64,000 nucleotides of DNA. Source: Tillus elongatus (taxonomy: Eukaryota > Arthropoda > Insecta > Coleoptera > Cleridae). The stretch lies in NCBI GenBank assembly GCA_964006375.1, contig OZ023265.1, positions 147,356,393 through 147,420,392 of the forward strand, read 5' to 3'. Below are positions 25,512 through 37,800 of this stretch, one piece after another. The translations under genes and the position numbers were made by a program. The notes under the pieces were generated by a model. That model did not search any database and was not told the DNA's origin. It was given only the letters and a program-made list of their open reading frames with translations. Every line of letters begins with the position of its first letter. The stretch's first letter is position 1.

Positions 25512-26432
25512 TGTCCCAAACCGGATGGGAATGTTATTATTAGAGATACGGAGACGGTTAAATTAGCAATGTTTTGTAGAATTTCATGCTCGTTCCAAAT
25601 ATGACTTGTATTTTGCCTTTTCTCTTTTCGTTTTCAAGTTATTTTGAAAAACCAAAATTTTTCGATTAATTTTTTCTTCAATAAGTAGGCGTAGACCTGA
25701 CATGTCTAAGACTTGCACATTATCAGCACACTTTTTACAGAGTAATTTTTTTTTTTGCTATTCTCAACTTTGGATTGTCATTTGTTTCTGAGCTACATGT
25801 ATCAACGTTGTTTTTATTATGACAGCCATATTGGATTTTTTGATCGTGTGATAGCTTGTGAAAAGAGCTTTCCAATGGTGTACAGCATGCTTGAGAAATA
25901 TTGTAATTGCACTGACAATTTTGAGAAAAACCGTTTTGAGGATAGTAGGCTATGAAATCCAATACCAGAAAACAAATGACAAAAAAAGTTTTCAAAAAGC
26001 AGTAGGCCATGGAGTCTAACAATAGACTTCTACTTTTAACATAATTATCCGTAATGGTTCACGATAAAAAAATAATAGGAACTTTGAGCACACCAATGAA
26101 TCGGCCCTTTATTTCAAATGATATTTTACATTACAACATTATCCTAAAAAATGGTTACAATTTAATTAAATAGGTAAACCTAGTAAATAACTAAATTTAC
26201 TAACATAACTTAATAATAAAAAGCAGATTAATGATTTACGAAGACGCCTTTGAAAATTGTTTGATTTTTAAACGTAAGTCAACTGAAAAACAACAGAAGA
26301 AAGGTTGCTATGGATATAACACTATCGCGACAATTAGGAATACTGCCATTCTTAATTATGTGAACAACTTGAGGTGTATTTAACACGTTGCTTAAAATTT
26401 TTAAACAGTTTGTTTCCTGTTTATTTTAAATA

Positions 26433-26800
26433 TTATTAATTATTATTATTAATTATTAATGCTTTATTGGTATATAATAATACATCATGTCCATATAAAG
26501 AAGTCAGAGACTTGTACATATATTGTTTGACATAATTTAAATCGTTTTGGCCCAAATGTGTTTGACGTATGCTTTCCAAAAGTTATTAACTTCAGATTTT
26601 GACGTACGAAAATTTAATTACCTTCTTCTCCCATCTAATGTTTCAATCATTGCCTACATTCATAACAGCTTCCAACCATATCAATATTCTCTTCGGATAA
26701 AAATCTGTTCTAACCATTCCTTATTAAATACAACATTTTTAAATTTTAAACAGGAACTAAATGACAGTATCTAACTGACATAACTAAAAAATATCATATG
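26433..26800 (-). mobile_element. Insertion in the left arm, LINE-like 3' end
   Basis: This 360-bp stretch is absent from the opposite arm and from the copy at 620-700, so it inserted after the arms formed. On the minus strand it ends ACCAATAAAGCATTAATAAT followed by a TAA-rich tail, which looks like the polyadenylation signal and tail of a LINE or SINE. I cannot identify its coding part. Confidence 0.6.
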
Positions 26801-27137
26801 TTGAGTAATGAAGAATATTTTGACATGTTGGAATGTTATATTCGTTCTAACCGAAATACTGAGACAGCTGCAAATTCATATCAAAACAACTACCCAGAAA
26901 GACGACAACCGTCTAACAATATACTTCTACTGTTAACATAATTTTCCGTAATGATTCACCATAAAAAAAATTTGTGGTTTAATTTACAATATTTAATTAG
27001 GTAATAGTGTTAGGAAATATTATGTGAAACAGTTTAATAACGAAACCCGGCGATAATTAATATAAACTTAAACTCCACAAAACAACACAATTAGAAGTGG
27101 AACTCAACAAATAATAAATTAGAAACTAAAAAATACA

Positions 27138-28230
27138 CTAAATAGAAAATTGTTTAATATGGCCACCGTTTTGTTCAATGCACTTTATACACCTTTTTGT
27201 AACATGCCTGCAAACTCTGGTGAAGGTGTTTTGGTTAATATAAATAATATTAACCAAAACTTTCGTGATTCTGTTTCGTAATTCATTGATATTTTGTGGT
27301 GGTTCAAATTTATACACATAATTCTTCAGAGTACCCCAAAAATAAAAATCCATGGGTGTTATATTAGGAATTCGAGCACACCAATGAACCGGCCCGTTGT
27401 TACAAGGGACACTATTCTTAAAATTTTAATACAAACATTCTTTGACGATCCGACCGTCTTGTTGGTACCAAATCTCGTCTAAATTATCATGAACTATTCT
27501 AATTGTTGCTAAGATATCGTTTATCAATAGATTAAAATACGTTTCCCCAGTTAAATTATTTTCAAAAAAGAAAGGTCCAACAATGAAGTTACCTAATTTT
27601 TTTTTAATTAACTGTCGAATCTACAAATGAAAATAACAGTTATTTACCTAATAAGCCGCACCAAACATTAATACCAAATCTGTCCCTCAATCGTCTCTCT
27701 TCCTTTAGATGGGGATTTTCATTTGCCCAATAATGCCTATTATGGCGTTTATACACACTACAATTTGTAAATCTGGATTCATCAGCCCATATTATTTTCA
27801 AATGAAAATAATATGACATTGTCCTTCATACAATCTGCAGAATTGAAGTCGCTTGGGGTAATCGTCAACATTTAAGTCTTGTACGATTGTAGGTTTGTAT
27901 GGATGGTAATGACTTTGTTTTAATACACGGTGTACAGTACTTTTTGGAACGTCAATTTGTTCACCATAAAACCGAACAGATTGCGGGGGGGTTTTCGTTT
28001 GAAACCTGTAAGACGGCATTATTTCTTTCTTCATTTCTAGGCATTGGTAGTTTCTTTGCGTGGAAACTACCATCGTTCAATAGATTGGGCACTATCCTGC
28101 GAAATATTTTGGTGTTTGGTTGTCGTCTTTCTGGGTAGTTGTTTTGATATGAAATTGCAGCTGCCTCAGTATTTCGGTTAGAACGAATATAACATTCCAA
28201 CATGTCAAAATATTCTTCATTACTGAACAT
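27138..28230 (-). pseudogene. DUF4817-type mariner-like transposase
   Basis: N-terminus from 28230: MFSNEEYFDMLECYIRSNRN, then YPERRQPNTKIFR, HAKKLPMPRNEERN, and after a frameshift HPYKPTIVQDLNVDDYPKRL. The first catalytic segment survives as a degenerate (A)DESRF near 27780. A QQDG-like second motif is near 27470. The third is in ITPMDFYFWGTLKNYVYKFE (27300-27360), where MDF carries the final acidic residue. The C-terminus runs to 27138 (CIEQNGGHIKQFSI). At least three frame breaks disable it. Its length (about 350 codons) is normal for the family. Confidence 0.8.
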
Positions 28231-29517
28231 ATTGTTGAATAATCTTTAAAATAAACAGGAAACGAATTATTTAACACAAAATATAAAGCAACGTGTTAAA
28301 TACACCTCAAATTGTTCAGATAAATAAGAATGACAGTATTCTTAATTGTCGTGATAGTGTTATATCCATAGCAACCTTTCTTCTGTTGTTTTTCAGTTGA
28401 CTTACGTTTAAAAATTAAACAATTTTCAAAGGCGTCTTCGTAAATCATTAATCTGCGTTTTATTAAGTTCTGTTAGTAAATTTAGTTATTTACTAGGTTT
28501 ACCTATTTAATTAAATTACAACAATTTTTTAGGATAATGTTGTAATGTAAAATATCATTTGTAATAATGGGCCGATTTATTGGTGTGCTCAAAATTCCTA
28601 TTTTTTTATCGTGAATCATTACGGAAAATTATGTTAAAAGGAGAAGTTTATTATTAAATTCCAAGGCCTACTGCTTTTTGAACACTTTTTTGTCATTTGT
28701 TTTCTGGTATTGGATTTTATAGCCTACTATCCTCAGAACGGTTTTTCTCAAAATTGTCAGTGTAATTACAAGATTTCTCAAGCATGTTGTATATCATTAG
28801 AAATCTATTTTCACAGGCTATCACATGAGGAAAAAATCCAATATAGCTGCCATAATAAAAACAAACGTTGATACATGTAGCACAAAAACAAATGACAGTC
28901 CAAAGTTGAAAATATCATAAAAAGTTTCTTTTGTAAAAATATCCTGATAATGTGCAAGTCTTAGACATGTCAGGTCAACGCCTACTTAGATATTGAAGAA
29001 AAAAGAAATCGAAAAATTTTGTTTTTTGTTTCAAAATAACTCGAAAAGCAAAAGAGGTAGGGCAAAATACAAGTCATATTTAGAACGAGCATGAAATTAT
29101 ACAAAATATTGCTAACTTAACCGTCTCCCTATCTCTAATAATAACGGAAATAGCAATACATTCCCATCCAGTTTGGGACACACTGTATACAGGACAAGAT
29201 ATTCCCAAAGTGTACGTCATGTCTTCATTAATTTGCTTTGGTGCAAAACTTTTACTGCTAATGTGTTGTCATTGCATGGTGTTAGATTCTCTGGTTTTGA
29301 CTTTGGAAAATTCAATACATATTTTCCCTCAAAAATTTCACACAGAAGTCACTAGTTAACACACCAACATAAAACTTTCCAGACAACCCCAACGCCACAA
29401 CAAATAATCACCCTCAAAGTCAGGTAACAAATTATTTAATACATATTTATCTGGAAATGTATAGAGGGGTAATATTAAATTATAAACTGCCCTAATTTTT
29501 TTGTGTATCATACTCAC

Positions 29518-29697
29518 AATGTTTGTCGTTGTATAACCTCGAAACACTGACATCATCCACGTCACCTCCCACCATTGAAGCAACTATTTTTTCTATAAAT
29601 TCGCGTACATGTTCCCGTTGCTTTTTTCTTATGGCCTCTAAATCTTCTTCTAAATCTTCTAATCGATCAGGATTCATATTGGACCTGGAGTAGGTAA
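29518..29697 (-). CDS. Putative host-gene exon: charged helical segment
   Basis: The exon is bounded by acceptor TTTGCTTTCAG (AG at 29699-29698) and a strong donor GTGAGTA (from 29517). It is 180 nt long, phase 1 at both ends. It encodes about 60 residues: TYSRSNMNPDRLEDLEEDLE, AIRKKQREHVREFIEKIVAS, MVGGDVDDVSVSRLYNDKH. The strongly charged heptad-like pattern suggests a coiled coil or long helix. It matches no transposon here. It is the next plausible exon after 37801-38036 on the same strand, and the phases fit. A hAT element sits 57 bases upstream of its acceptor. An alternative downstream acceptor (AG at 29686-29685) exists but breaks the phase match. Confidence 0.6.
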
Positions 29698-29763
29698 CTG
29701 AAAGCAAACAGTGGATGTTATTATAAACCTTTAACACGTTGAGCACGGTGTGGCATTACCCTT

Positions 29764-30493
29764 TAGTGATGGGAAAAACAGTTATTTTCTGTTAACAGCT
29801 GAAGCCGTTAACGTAATTTAATAATAACCGCTGAAAATAACGGCTTCAGTTATTTTAAAATGGATAGTCGATCGATAGTATCCTACATTCCCAAAGCTGT
29901 GAGCGATAGCGAGCACACTAGTATAAATGCATTGTATTTTTACCCCGTTATCTCACGTAGTGTATAAATCTCAAATTTTGTCGATATGAAAAGGAAACAA
30001 AGGGTTAAGAAAATATAATAAGCGTGTCGTAAATATTTTGCCACTCTGAAGTGAAACTTTTAGAAATCAGAAAGGAGTCTTCTATAAGAATTTACTTAGA
30101 TGTTTTAGGAATTATAAACTAGTCATTTCTCACAAATTTATTTTATCAGGGTCTTTACGTAAATGTCAATGCCACAGCAAGAATCAATAAATATCATTAT
30201 TTATCACGCCTTGGGACGTTAGACGTTAGAACTTTTATTGCTACACAGGGAGTGATTCTAAAAACTCCATAACATAACGCAGCTAATAATATTTCGGTAA
30301 AGAAACAGTATAAAAAATTTGAGTTTTAAAAAAAATTGGAAGATATATAGTATTAATTGTTTATTTACTTATTTTAATATGCTTTGTTTTAAAGTTAGTT
30401 TCAAAAATTTCAAAGGGCTGTAACTTGGAGGAGAAGGGGTTTTAAGAAAAACATAATAAAAAGACACTCCTTATTTTTCGCCAAAGAATCACC

Positions 30494-30569
<76 letters not shown>

Positions 30570-31279
30570 TCATTTAATTTTTTATATTGAAATGTAGGTA
30601 TATAGATATTAAAAAATATTGTATCATATTTTTTTAATCAATTTGATAACTATTATCAGACAAACGAAAATGACGTGTTAACTGTTTTCTTAGGTAATGT
30701 ATATAAATTTAAATAAATAAGTACTTTAATTTCACGTGAAATAACCCTATTTTGCGTTGTATATAGTGAAAGTAATAACAAGTTTTTACAGAAATTCATC
30801 TTTTTACCCAACATTTTTGATTATTAAATATTTGGCTTTACATACTAGTGGGAAACTCAACTGTTCAAAAATAACAGCTTCTCAGTTTAACAGAATAACT
30901 CTGTGTAGTAGTGTCGGTATGCCGTATCACCATCAACAACCGGTTAAAGTTAAAATTAAAATTAAACCGACCGTTTTATTGTACCGAAGATCGTACGTCC
31001 CTAAAGCTGTGAGCGAGAGCGAGCATTCCCAATCTCAAGGCTATTCATCCCGTTAAATGGTTAAATAGCAGTTGCCGATGCCGATGAAAACCGATGTTTA
31101 TTCATCGAACCTAGTTGCAGTGGAAGTGGAACTGAAACAGACACGACTCCAAATTCTAGCTTAGTGTAAAAAGCGTTATTTTTTAAGCCGTTAGTTTTAT
31201 AAGTCGGTAACTGGTCGTTACCGTTACTTCTCGTTAGCCGCTAAAAAAAAGCTGACAGTTAAATAACGACCCATCACTA
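29764..31279. mobile_element. Non-autonomous hAT element with perfect 8-bp target duplication
   Basis: Termini are TAGTGATGGG (29764) and CCCATCACTA (ending 31279), the typical hAT tip. TTACCCTT flanks both sides (29756-29763 and 31280-31287). The interior, 1516 bp, has no transposase. A 24-bp motif AAAGCTGTGAGCGA.AGCGAG occurs twice in direct orientation (29893 and 31003). GTTAACGG/CCGTTA-rich subterminal repeats are present at both ends. A 62-bp (AT)n tract and a possible nested MITE lie inside. The intact duplication implies no later loss at either end. Confidence 0.92.
30244..30561. mobile_element. Possible nested MITE plus (AT)n inside the hAT
   Basis: CACAGGGAGTGATTCT at 30244 and AGAATCACCCTGTATA ending at about 30500 look like short inverted termini about 250 bp apart, of the Tc1/mariner CAGGGTG type. 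The (AT)n tract at 30497-30561 follows the right terminus. Confidence 0.45.
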
Positions 31280-31287
31280 TTACCCTT

Positions 31288-32234
31288 ATGCCTCACTGTC
31301 TAGGTAAGTTCAGACGGAGAGGCATCAATAAGGGTCTCATGTTCAATATAACACAAGATGGTGTGGATCTTATATGCGTCTCACTGTAATGCTAAATGCA
31401 TGAGGAGCGATAGCTAGCCGACTATACGAACCAAGTTGAAAGTATGTTAATCCATATTGCAGTCTAGAAGAACGTACAATGTATTTCTCTAAATCGTCTT
31501 CTTATTTATTTACAAGAATCTGCTGTGTTGAGTACTTTGAGCAAAAAAAAGAAAAAAAAACTGTTTTAAATTCATTTTAATAGAGACTTGGCTGATTTTT
31601 TTACATTTCTGCTATATTATGCAACTTCACAATATATCTATGCTACGCTAAAACTGTATTTGGGGCCGTTAATAAAGCTACAAATATAGTGTATATTAAT
31701 AATTGATTGAATCCTCTAGTTAAATAAAAATCACTTGGCAAATTTCAATTTTATTTCGTCTATCATTTTCCATCATTGCGGCCGAGAAATCACGATTGTT
31801 GGTTCGGGTAGTATGTTTTACGCCCGGTATATATTTAGTTTGGTTACCGTTGATGTGTGGTTTATACCTGCTGTATAAATCAATCTACGGGTGTCAGTTA
31901 ACTACTCTGTCTGTCAGGCATTGGACTTTAACAACTAAGTCGTTTCAACGCATTTTATTTTTAATTAGGAAAAAAACTCTAAATATTTTGTACCAAATTA
32001 CTTGAAATTTACAATATAGGTTTATTTGCACTATTTCTAGCCACATGTAGAGTCTCATTCCAGTTACTCTGATATTTACAAAAATATAGCGTTTTCATCC
32101 AGTTTTCCCCGATTTTTCGTCGGAAAAACTTGAGCATAAAGGCTGATTAACGAACTCGAGCTCGGTTTTCGCCCAAACAAGATTTTTTTCAAGTTTGATT
32201 TAAATAAGTTTAGTATTCTTTGAGTTATCGCTCG

Positions 32235-32246
<12 letters not shown>
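31288..32246. other. No gene recognised
   Basis: Unique sequence within the putative host intron. No repeat or domain seen, apart from TCGAGCTCGG-type short palindromes near 32156. The words TTTGAGTTATCG at 32219 are the usual lead-in to an (AT)n tract. Confidence 0.4.

Positions 32247-32317
<71 letters not shown>
32247..32317. repeat. (AT)n microsatellite
   Basis: Preceded by GAGTTATCGCTCGGATACAT and followed by GTACTCGTGGTTCG. It lies just left of the 186-bp hairpin. Confidence 0.97.
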
Positions 32318-32321
<4 letters not shown>

Positions 32322-32354
32322 TCGTGGTTCGTTTTTTTTCGTGAAGAGTTATGT

Positions 32355-32770
<416 letters not shown>

Positions 32771-32844
32771 TAGATCATAATTAAATGCGTAGGCTATTAA
32801 GTACACTTGGAGAGCCCAAATCACCACAACACATTTTAAAAAGA

Positions 32845-32885
32845 CCTGACGATCGTTTCACTAACCAAGTTAGCGTCATCAGAGG
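32845..32885 (-). ncRNA. Hammerhead-like motif, left arm of palindrome
   Basis: Exact inverted copy of the motif at 32909-32949. Confidence 0.5.
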
Positions 32886-32908
32886 ATGAAACATTCAGAA
32901 TGTTTCAT

Positions 32909-32949
32909 CCTCTGATGACGCTAACTTGGTTAGTGAAACGATCGTCAGG
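32909..32949 (+). ncRNA. Hammerhead-like motif, right arm of palindrome
   Basis: CCT (32909-32911) pairs with AGG (32947-32949). The core CTGATGA is intact (32912-32918). Stem II is GCTAAC/GTTAGT with a TTG loop and one unpaired C before it. GAAA is at 32935-32938. Stem III is ACG/CGT with an AT loop. C at 32946 sits at the cleavage position (GTC). All invariant core bases are present; stem I as seen is only 3 bp. Confidence 0.55.
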
Positions 32950-33589
32950 TCTTTTTAAAATGTGTTGTGGTGATTTGGGCTCTCCAAGTGTACTTATCAG
33001 TGCTCATCACAGGTTCCAATCTTCACTTAGTGCGTAGGCTATCCTCAGAAAGTGCCTTCGGTTCTAAAACCCATTCTGTTTTAACAGTGATTTTACTATC
33101 AGGCATTTTAAAAGTGGAAGAATTAATCTATTTTTTAGTTCACATGACGATCGATTCTGTTTAACCTTGTTTTTTGTTATTAGAGTCTGTATTTCTAGTA
33201 ATTATTCATGATGATATTGTTTGTTGTACCTAATAATTATATTGATCACAGTATTAATAATTTATGTATGCTTGTGTGATGATTGCTTGAGGTGAAGAAA
33301 ACGTAACTTCTCAACCTTACGCTAGATAATTGTTATAATTATTTATGTCTGCTAATAAGCTTCCAGTTTTAGTGCATTAAAAGAAAGGACATAACAGACT
33401 GTTTGCATAAATAATTATGCTAAATAAAAATGCCATAAAAATAAAACTTATTACTATTATAATGGCATCCTGCTATTATCTTTAGCAATAATTGTTTTTC
33501 TATGAGAGTTATAAAATTATATCTACTTAACGATAAGTCAAGTTCAACTGTATATTCCTCTATATAAATTAATCTAAAAATAGTTAGGG

Positions 33590-33625
33590 ACGCAACAAGT
33601 GCGTTATGGTAGTGAATTTTTATTA
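33590..33625 (+). repeat. Terminal motif of the (AT)n-core family
   Basis: GGGACGCAACAAGTGCGTTA followed by TGGTAGTGAATTTTTATT. It marks the left end of the member whose core is at 34030. Confidence 0.85.
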
Positions 33626-33630
33626 AATGC

Positions 33631-33928
33631 TTCAAACTTGAATAACTCAATTTTCTATAAACTTAGAAAGATTAATTTTAGCATGTAGTAAAGACTTTGC
33701 TAAGGCAAGAATTTCACCAAATTTCATCAAAATAACTTTGTAATATTCGAAGTAAAAATTTTTTTTAGAAAAAAATAATTCAAAATTTGAATAACTCAAT
33801 TTTATATAAACTTAGAAAGTTTAATTTTGGTAGGTAGTAATGCCTCTTTCAAGGTTACATATATTGTAAATTTCATTAAAACAGCTTTGTAATTTTCTGA
33901 GAAAAAAATTTTATTGAAAGAAAACTCA
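33631..33928 (+). repeat. Tandem duplication inside an (AT)n-core member, 149-bp period
   Basis: TTGAATAACTCAATTTT.TAT followed by AAACTTAGAAAG.TTAATTT occurs at 33638 and 33787. Each is followed by TAGTAA...AAATTTCAT.AAAA.A.CTTTGTAAT. The units have diverged noticeably. Confidence 0.8.
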
Positions 33929-34025
33929 AAATTTTCCTAACGAAATCATCCAAGCTATTAATAAAAGAAAGGCACTTCCAGAGTTTCATTGAAATCGGTT
34001 AATTATTTTTTGAGTTATCGGACGG

Positions 34026-34335
<310 letters not shown>

Positions 34336-34993
34336 CTCAATAACTCATGCTTAGGTACAATATAAAAAAATGATAAAGTAACATCATCTCATCACAAAAC
34401 GCTTTCCTTTTAAACAGAAGTTTGAGAATGGTCTAAATAAAGAGGTGCAGCCTTCCTCTCTTTGTTTTTCTCTCTGCAACTGGTTTCGCTTTTTACGCTG
34501 TAACGAAACTCCCGTTTCGCAATAAAATTCAATTTCGCTTCCGTAACACCACTTTGACAATTCTCTTAATTGATATTTTTAATTAATAAATATTCTAAAG
34601 CCACCGATGTAAAACGAAAAACCCGTATAAAGTATATTTTTAATCATAAAGAATTCGATAAAATAAAGACCGGAATTTTCTCATTTAGATAACGCCTCTG
34701 ACAATATACAAAATTGACTAATTTTCATTTAAAAAATGTTAACGTTCGTTCTGAGCTAAAAAATGATAATAAAGCTTCTAGAACTAAACAAGGATACGCA
34801 TTTTATAATATATATAAGCGTGCCCACCGGCCAAGTAAAATCAGTTCAAAATAGCATTTCAAACTAACAGGTCAGAAAAGTCTCTACACAGTATTTTTGA
34901 GGCTTTGAATAAGAAGCCGCATAAAACCGCTAGTACCGTCATTTTTCATTCCGTGATTGCTTTGTTAAGAAGTATTTAATTTATCTGATCTTT

Positions 34994-34996
<3 letters not shown>
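34336..34996. other. No gene recognised
   Basis: Unique within this window. Locally richer in CG (34440-34560, CGCTTTTTACGCTGTAACGA), but no frame or RNA gene could be identified. Confidence 0.35.

Positions 34997-35070
<74 letters not shown>
34997..35070. repeat. (AT)n microsatellite
   Basis: Between GATCTTTGAG and TCGGACTTATTTTTC. The flanks are not (AT)n-core family. Confidence 0.97.
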
Positions 35071-35072
<2 letters not shown>

Positions 35073-36180
35073 GGACTTATTTTTCAAAAGCCATACATAG
35101 ATGTCCGAGAAAAGTAAAGCTAGTTTATTTTAATTTTTCGTGTTTCATATAAACAAGTGTCTCCAATACCCAGTTTACTTAAAATAATTGACAGAGTGTT
35201 GTCGGCCGCTCCATAGTTTTTTTTTTTTTAAATTTGTATTTTCTCCAGGCATGCATCGTATAACCGAAGGCTGTAATAACACTATGATTTTCTCTCGTTT
35301 CTAGCTGTTTTCGTAATAACTCATAGTACTTTAACGACTTTGTGTACCGTTGTGATTCCCACCTTCCAGTTAAAGTAGGCTGCCGAAATAACTTTGAAAT
35401 TTGGAGGACCACACATACTTTCCAGTAAGTTATCACCCAAGTGCGGTCCGAGTGTTAAAACATTGTAAAGTATTGTCCTTTTTCCTTGCCGTCATATAAG
35501 TAAAAGCCGACTACAAAAATTCGGAACCAAACAAGCTAAGGATAAGAGGAATACCGCGATCAGGTTTTCTGGAGAATCACATGCGTGGTAAAACTGAAAT
35601 ACCCGTTTTCTTTTATTGTTCACACTCTACGTATACCAGTCAGTGCTGGTGACAACCGTATATATGTATATTTATCTACATTTTTCAACAATAAAACATT
35701 ATTTGTCTTTAAAGCATCTATTCGTTAGCAAGTCTCTATAAAATCTGACCCCTGGTAACCAAATATCTCCACTTGAGTTTTCCTGAACACCATACTCGCA
35801 TAGGGTGGTGCGTTACCTTACATCAGTCACTTTGGGGCTTACATTTTCCCCCAAGAACCTGTTAAAACCTCAAGTAAATGGGTTGCGCTAAAGATAAACC
35901 CCTTCTTTTCTGATCAAAACACTGCCATACTCCACCCTTCGGATGTAAACCGTTACAACGGTATCGTAAGATAGTAAAAACAACAATATTTGATAAATTT
36001 TTGAATAAGCTAACTTAAAAAATAATTTAAGAGTATGATATTGACACTAAGGCTAATAAAATCATTAATTTTTATAGACTTTAATTATCTTTTCACCTTT
36101 TGATTGTCTGCGTAGGTATGACACACTGATGAGTGGTAACAAGGACGAAACTGGTCTATCTTTTCTCTGAGGATTAGATG
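35071..36180. other. No gene recognised
   Basis: Unique within this window. A minus-strand open stretch at 35230-35400 (containing RWESQRYTKSLKYYELLRKQ) lacks splice sites in the phase needed to join the flanking host exons, so I do not call it an exon. Confidence 0.35.
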
Positions 36181-36190
36181 ATTACTGCTG

Positions 36191-36225
36191 CGCACACGCA
36201 CACACACACCATCACACACACACAC

Positions 36226-36285
<60 letters not shown>
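36191..36285. repeat. Compound (CA)n(TA)n microsatellite
   Basis: CA-rich at 36191-36226, TA at 36228-36285. Confidence 0.97.
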
Positions 36286-36287
<2 letters not shown>

Positions 36288-36509
36288 TGAAATTCATCGC
36301 AATATCTATAGAAATGAAAGATGTGGACGAAGCAAATCTCTTATGGTAGTGAATGATCATGAAAATTCTATGGGCCAGTTTGTGGTTGTCAAAATAATTT
36401 TTTAAGGTTACGCTCAAGACACCCTATAAATTTTAACATATAAAATTGTTTCTTGTATCTTATGTAGTAACGGATATACATCTACCGTAGAAATGTGTCC
36501 ATCTGTATA

Positions 36510-36860
36510 TATGTAAATAAATAAAAACTGAAACTAACTCCGTATATGGGCTCTAGGAGGCCTAGTTCGCTGTTATTTGTAGAAATATTTTTACATATCA
36601 AAAGTCGCGGTATCCCTGATAGCCAAATTTTTCTATGAAAATTTGCTAAAAATTAAATTATAGACTATTAAACCATAAATTCTCATTACTAACAAAGCAT
36701 CAGAGAAAGGGTCTATTCGAAATGATTTTTTTTTTCAATCATATAAGTAATGACAATGACGATTGAATCTAAAACTCAAGGCTCTGCAAAACACATTTCT
36801 TGCGACATTTCTCATACCTAACCCGTATTAGTTGCAGGTTCCAATTTTGACGTTTCAAAT
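36510..36860. repeat. (AT)n-core family blocks, rearranged
   Basis: A plus-oriented block (ATAAAAACTGAAACTAACTC, GGGCTCTAGGAGGCCTAG, AAAGTCGCGGTATCCC) is joined to a minus-oriented body block (AAAGCATCAGAGAAAGGGTC, AATGACGATTGAATC, CCGTATTAGTTGCAGGTTCC). The (AT)n core is absent at the junction. Confidence 0.7.
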
Positions 36861-37159
36861 CGCGGCTTATGCGTGTTAAGAAGAAAAACTTTAAATATTC
36901 AAACTAATTTTTCTGGCATTTCTTTACCTCTTTGTGTCGAAAAGGTTGATCTTTGTCTGCAATATACAAGAAATTTTGTGTGCACACAGATTATTTTGGT
37001 TTTGTGCGTTTTTTGGTCATCAGTGGCACCCAGGATTTTTTCTTTAAATGCCTAAAGTTTTTTCTCTTAACTTAGAGATCCAAATTTTAGTAGATAGCTT
37101 ACTTTTAATGATATAAACGTGGCACCCCAACTTGGTTTGACACAGTCTTGTGTGACACA

Positions 37160-37162
<3 letters not shown>

Positions 37163-37247
<85 letters not shown>

Positions 37248-37273
37248 TGCGTGCGTGTGTGTGTGTGTGTGTG
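37163..37273. repeat. Compound (AT)n(GT)n microsatellite
   Basis: AT to 37244, then GCATGCGTGCGTGTGTGTGT to 37273. Confidence 0.97.
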
Positions 37274-37410
37274 TTTATATAAACATGTCAAATCTTAAGA
37301 TGACCTCGGATATGGGTTCCACGGCGCATTTATCGCGCTCATTTGAAGAATTTTTTCAAAATTCAAAAGTCGCGATATCCTCGTTAGTGATTTTTGTCTA
37401 CGAAAATGTA
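37274..37410 (+). repeat. (AT)n-core family, block right of the core
   Basis: GACCTCGGATATGGGTTCC, CGCGCTCATTTGAAGAATTT and AAAGTCGCGATATCCTCGTT. The terminal hairpin is replaced by CTACGAAAATG. Confidence 0.75.
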
Positions 37411-37800
37411 CCAAAATGTAGACGCAAAAAGACAATTATGATTTTAAGTTTTTTCTGGGCATTTCAGAAACCTTTAAACATATTTTAAGTCTGCAGGTTA
37501 CTTAGAGATACACAACTTTTGCCTCTTTCAGCCGCCTTCATGTCTCTTATAGTCTTAAAAACACCAATAGTATACCTTTCAATAATGCTAACCCACTATT
37601 TGATTGTTGTTTCAAAAATTAATCCAGGTGTAATTTTTTATTTTTTGTTGAGAGTTATTGCCGTTACTATGTTAGTTTGTTCCTGTGTCAAAATTTATGT
37701 CACTGTGTAGTAGGCCACCTTTGGCTTGGTTATACCTCTATGGTGGTTGCAAGTACATTAAACTAAAGTCACTAGATTGATTTATGGTAGCTATACGCAC

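Larger units (their letters stand above)
25509..29184 (-). mobile_element. Complete mariner-like element with very long inverted repeats
   Basis: The left tip GTGTGTCCCAAACCGGATGG directly follows (AT)n. The right tip is the complement (CCATCCAGTTTGGGACACAC) ending at about 29184, followed by TGTATA. The arms match for about 900 bp, up to the transposase start codon. On the left they continue past it: 26804-26920 repeats the first 40 codons in inverted orientation. The left arm is interrupted at 26433-26800 by a LINE-like tail. The interior holds the transposase relic (27138-28230). Confidence 0.85.
32798..32996. repeat. Near-perfect 199-bp palindrome containing two hammerhead-like motifs
   Basis: Centre at 32897 (GAAACATTC-A-GAATGTTTC). 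The arms of about 99 bp match almost base for base, from AAGTACACTTGGAGAGCCCA to its complement. Each arm holds one hammerhead-like motif, on opposite strands. Sequence beyond the right arm (CAGTGCTCATCACAGGTTCC) is shared with 15040, so the right half is the normal repeat and the left half is an inverted duplicate. Confidence 0.93.

Noticed and set aside
35179..35436. Minus-strand frame with RWESQRYTKSLKYYELLRKQ as an extra exon of the host gene
   Set aside because: The only acceptor-like AG gives phase 0, which cannot join the phase-1 exon boundaries on either side, and no donor follows.
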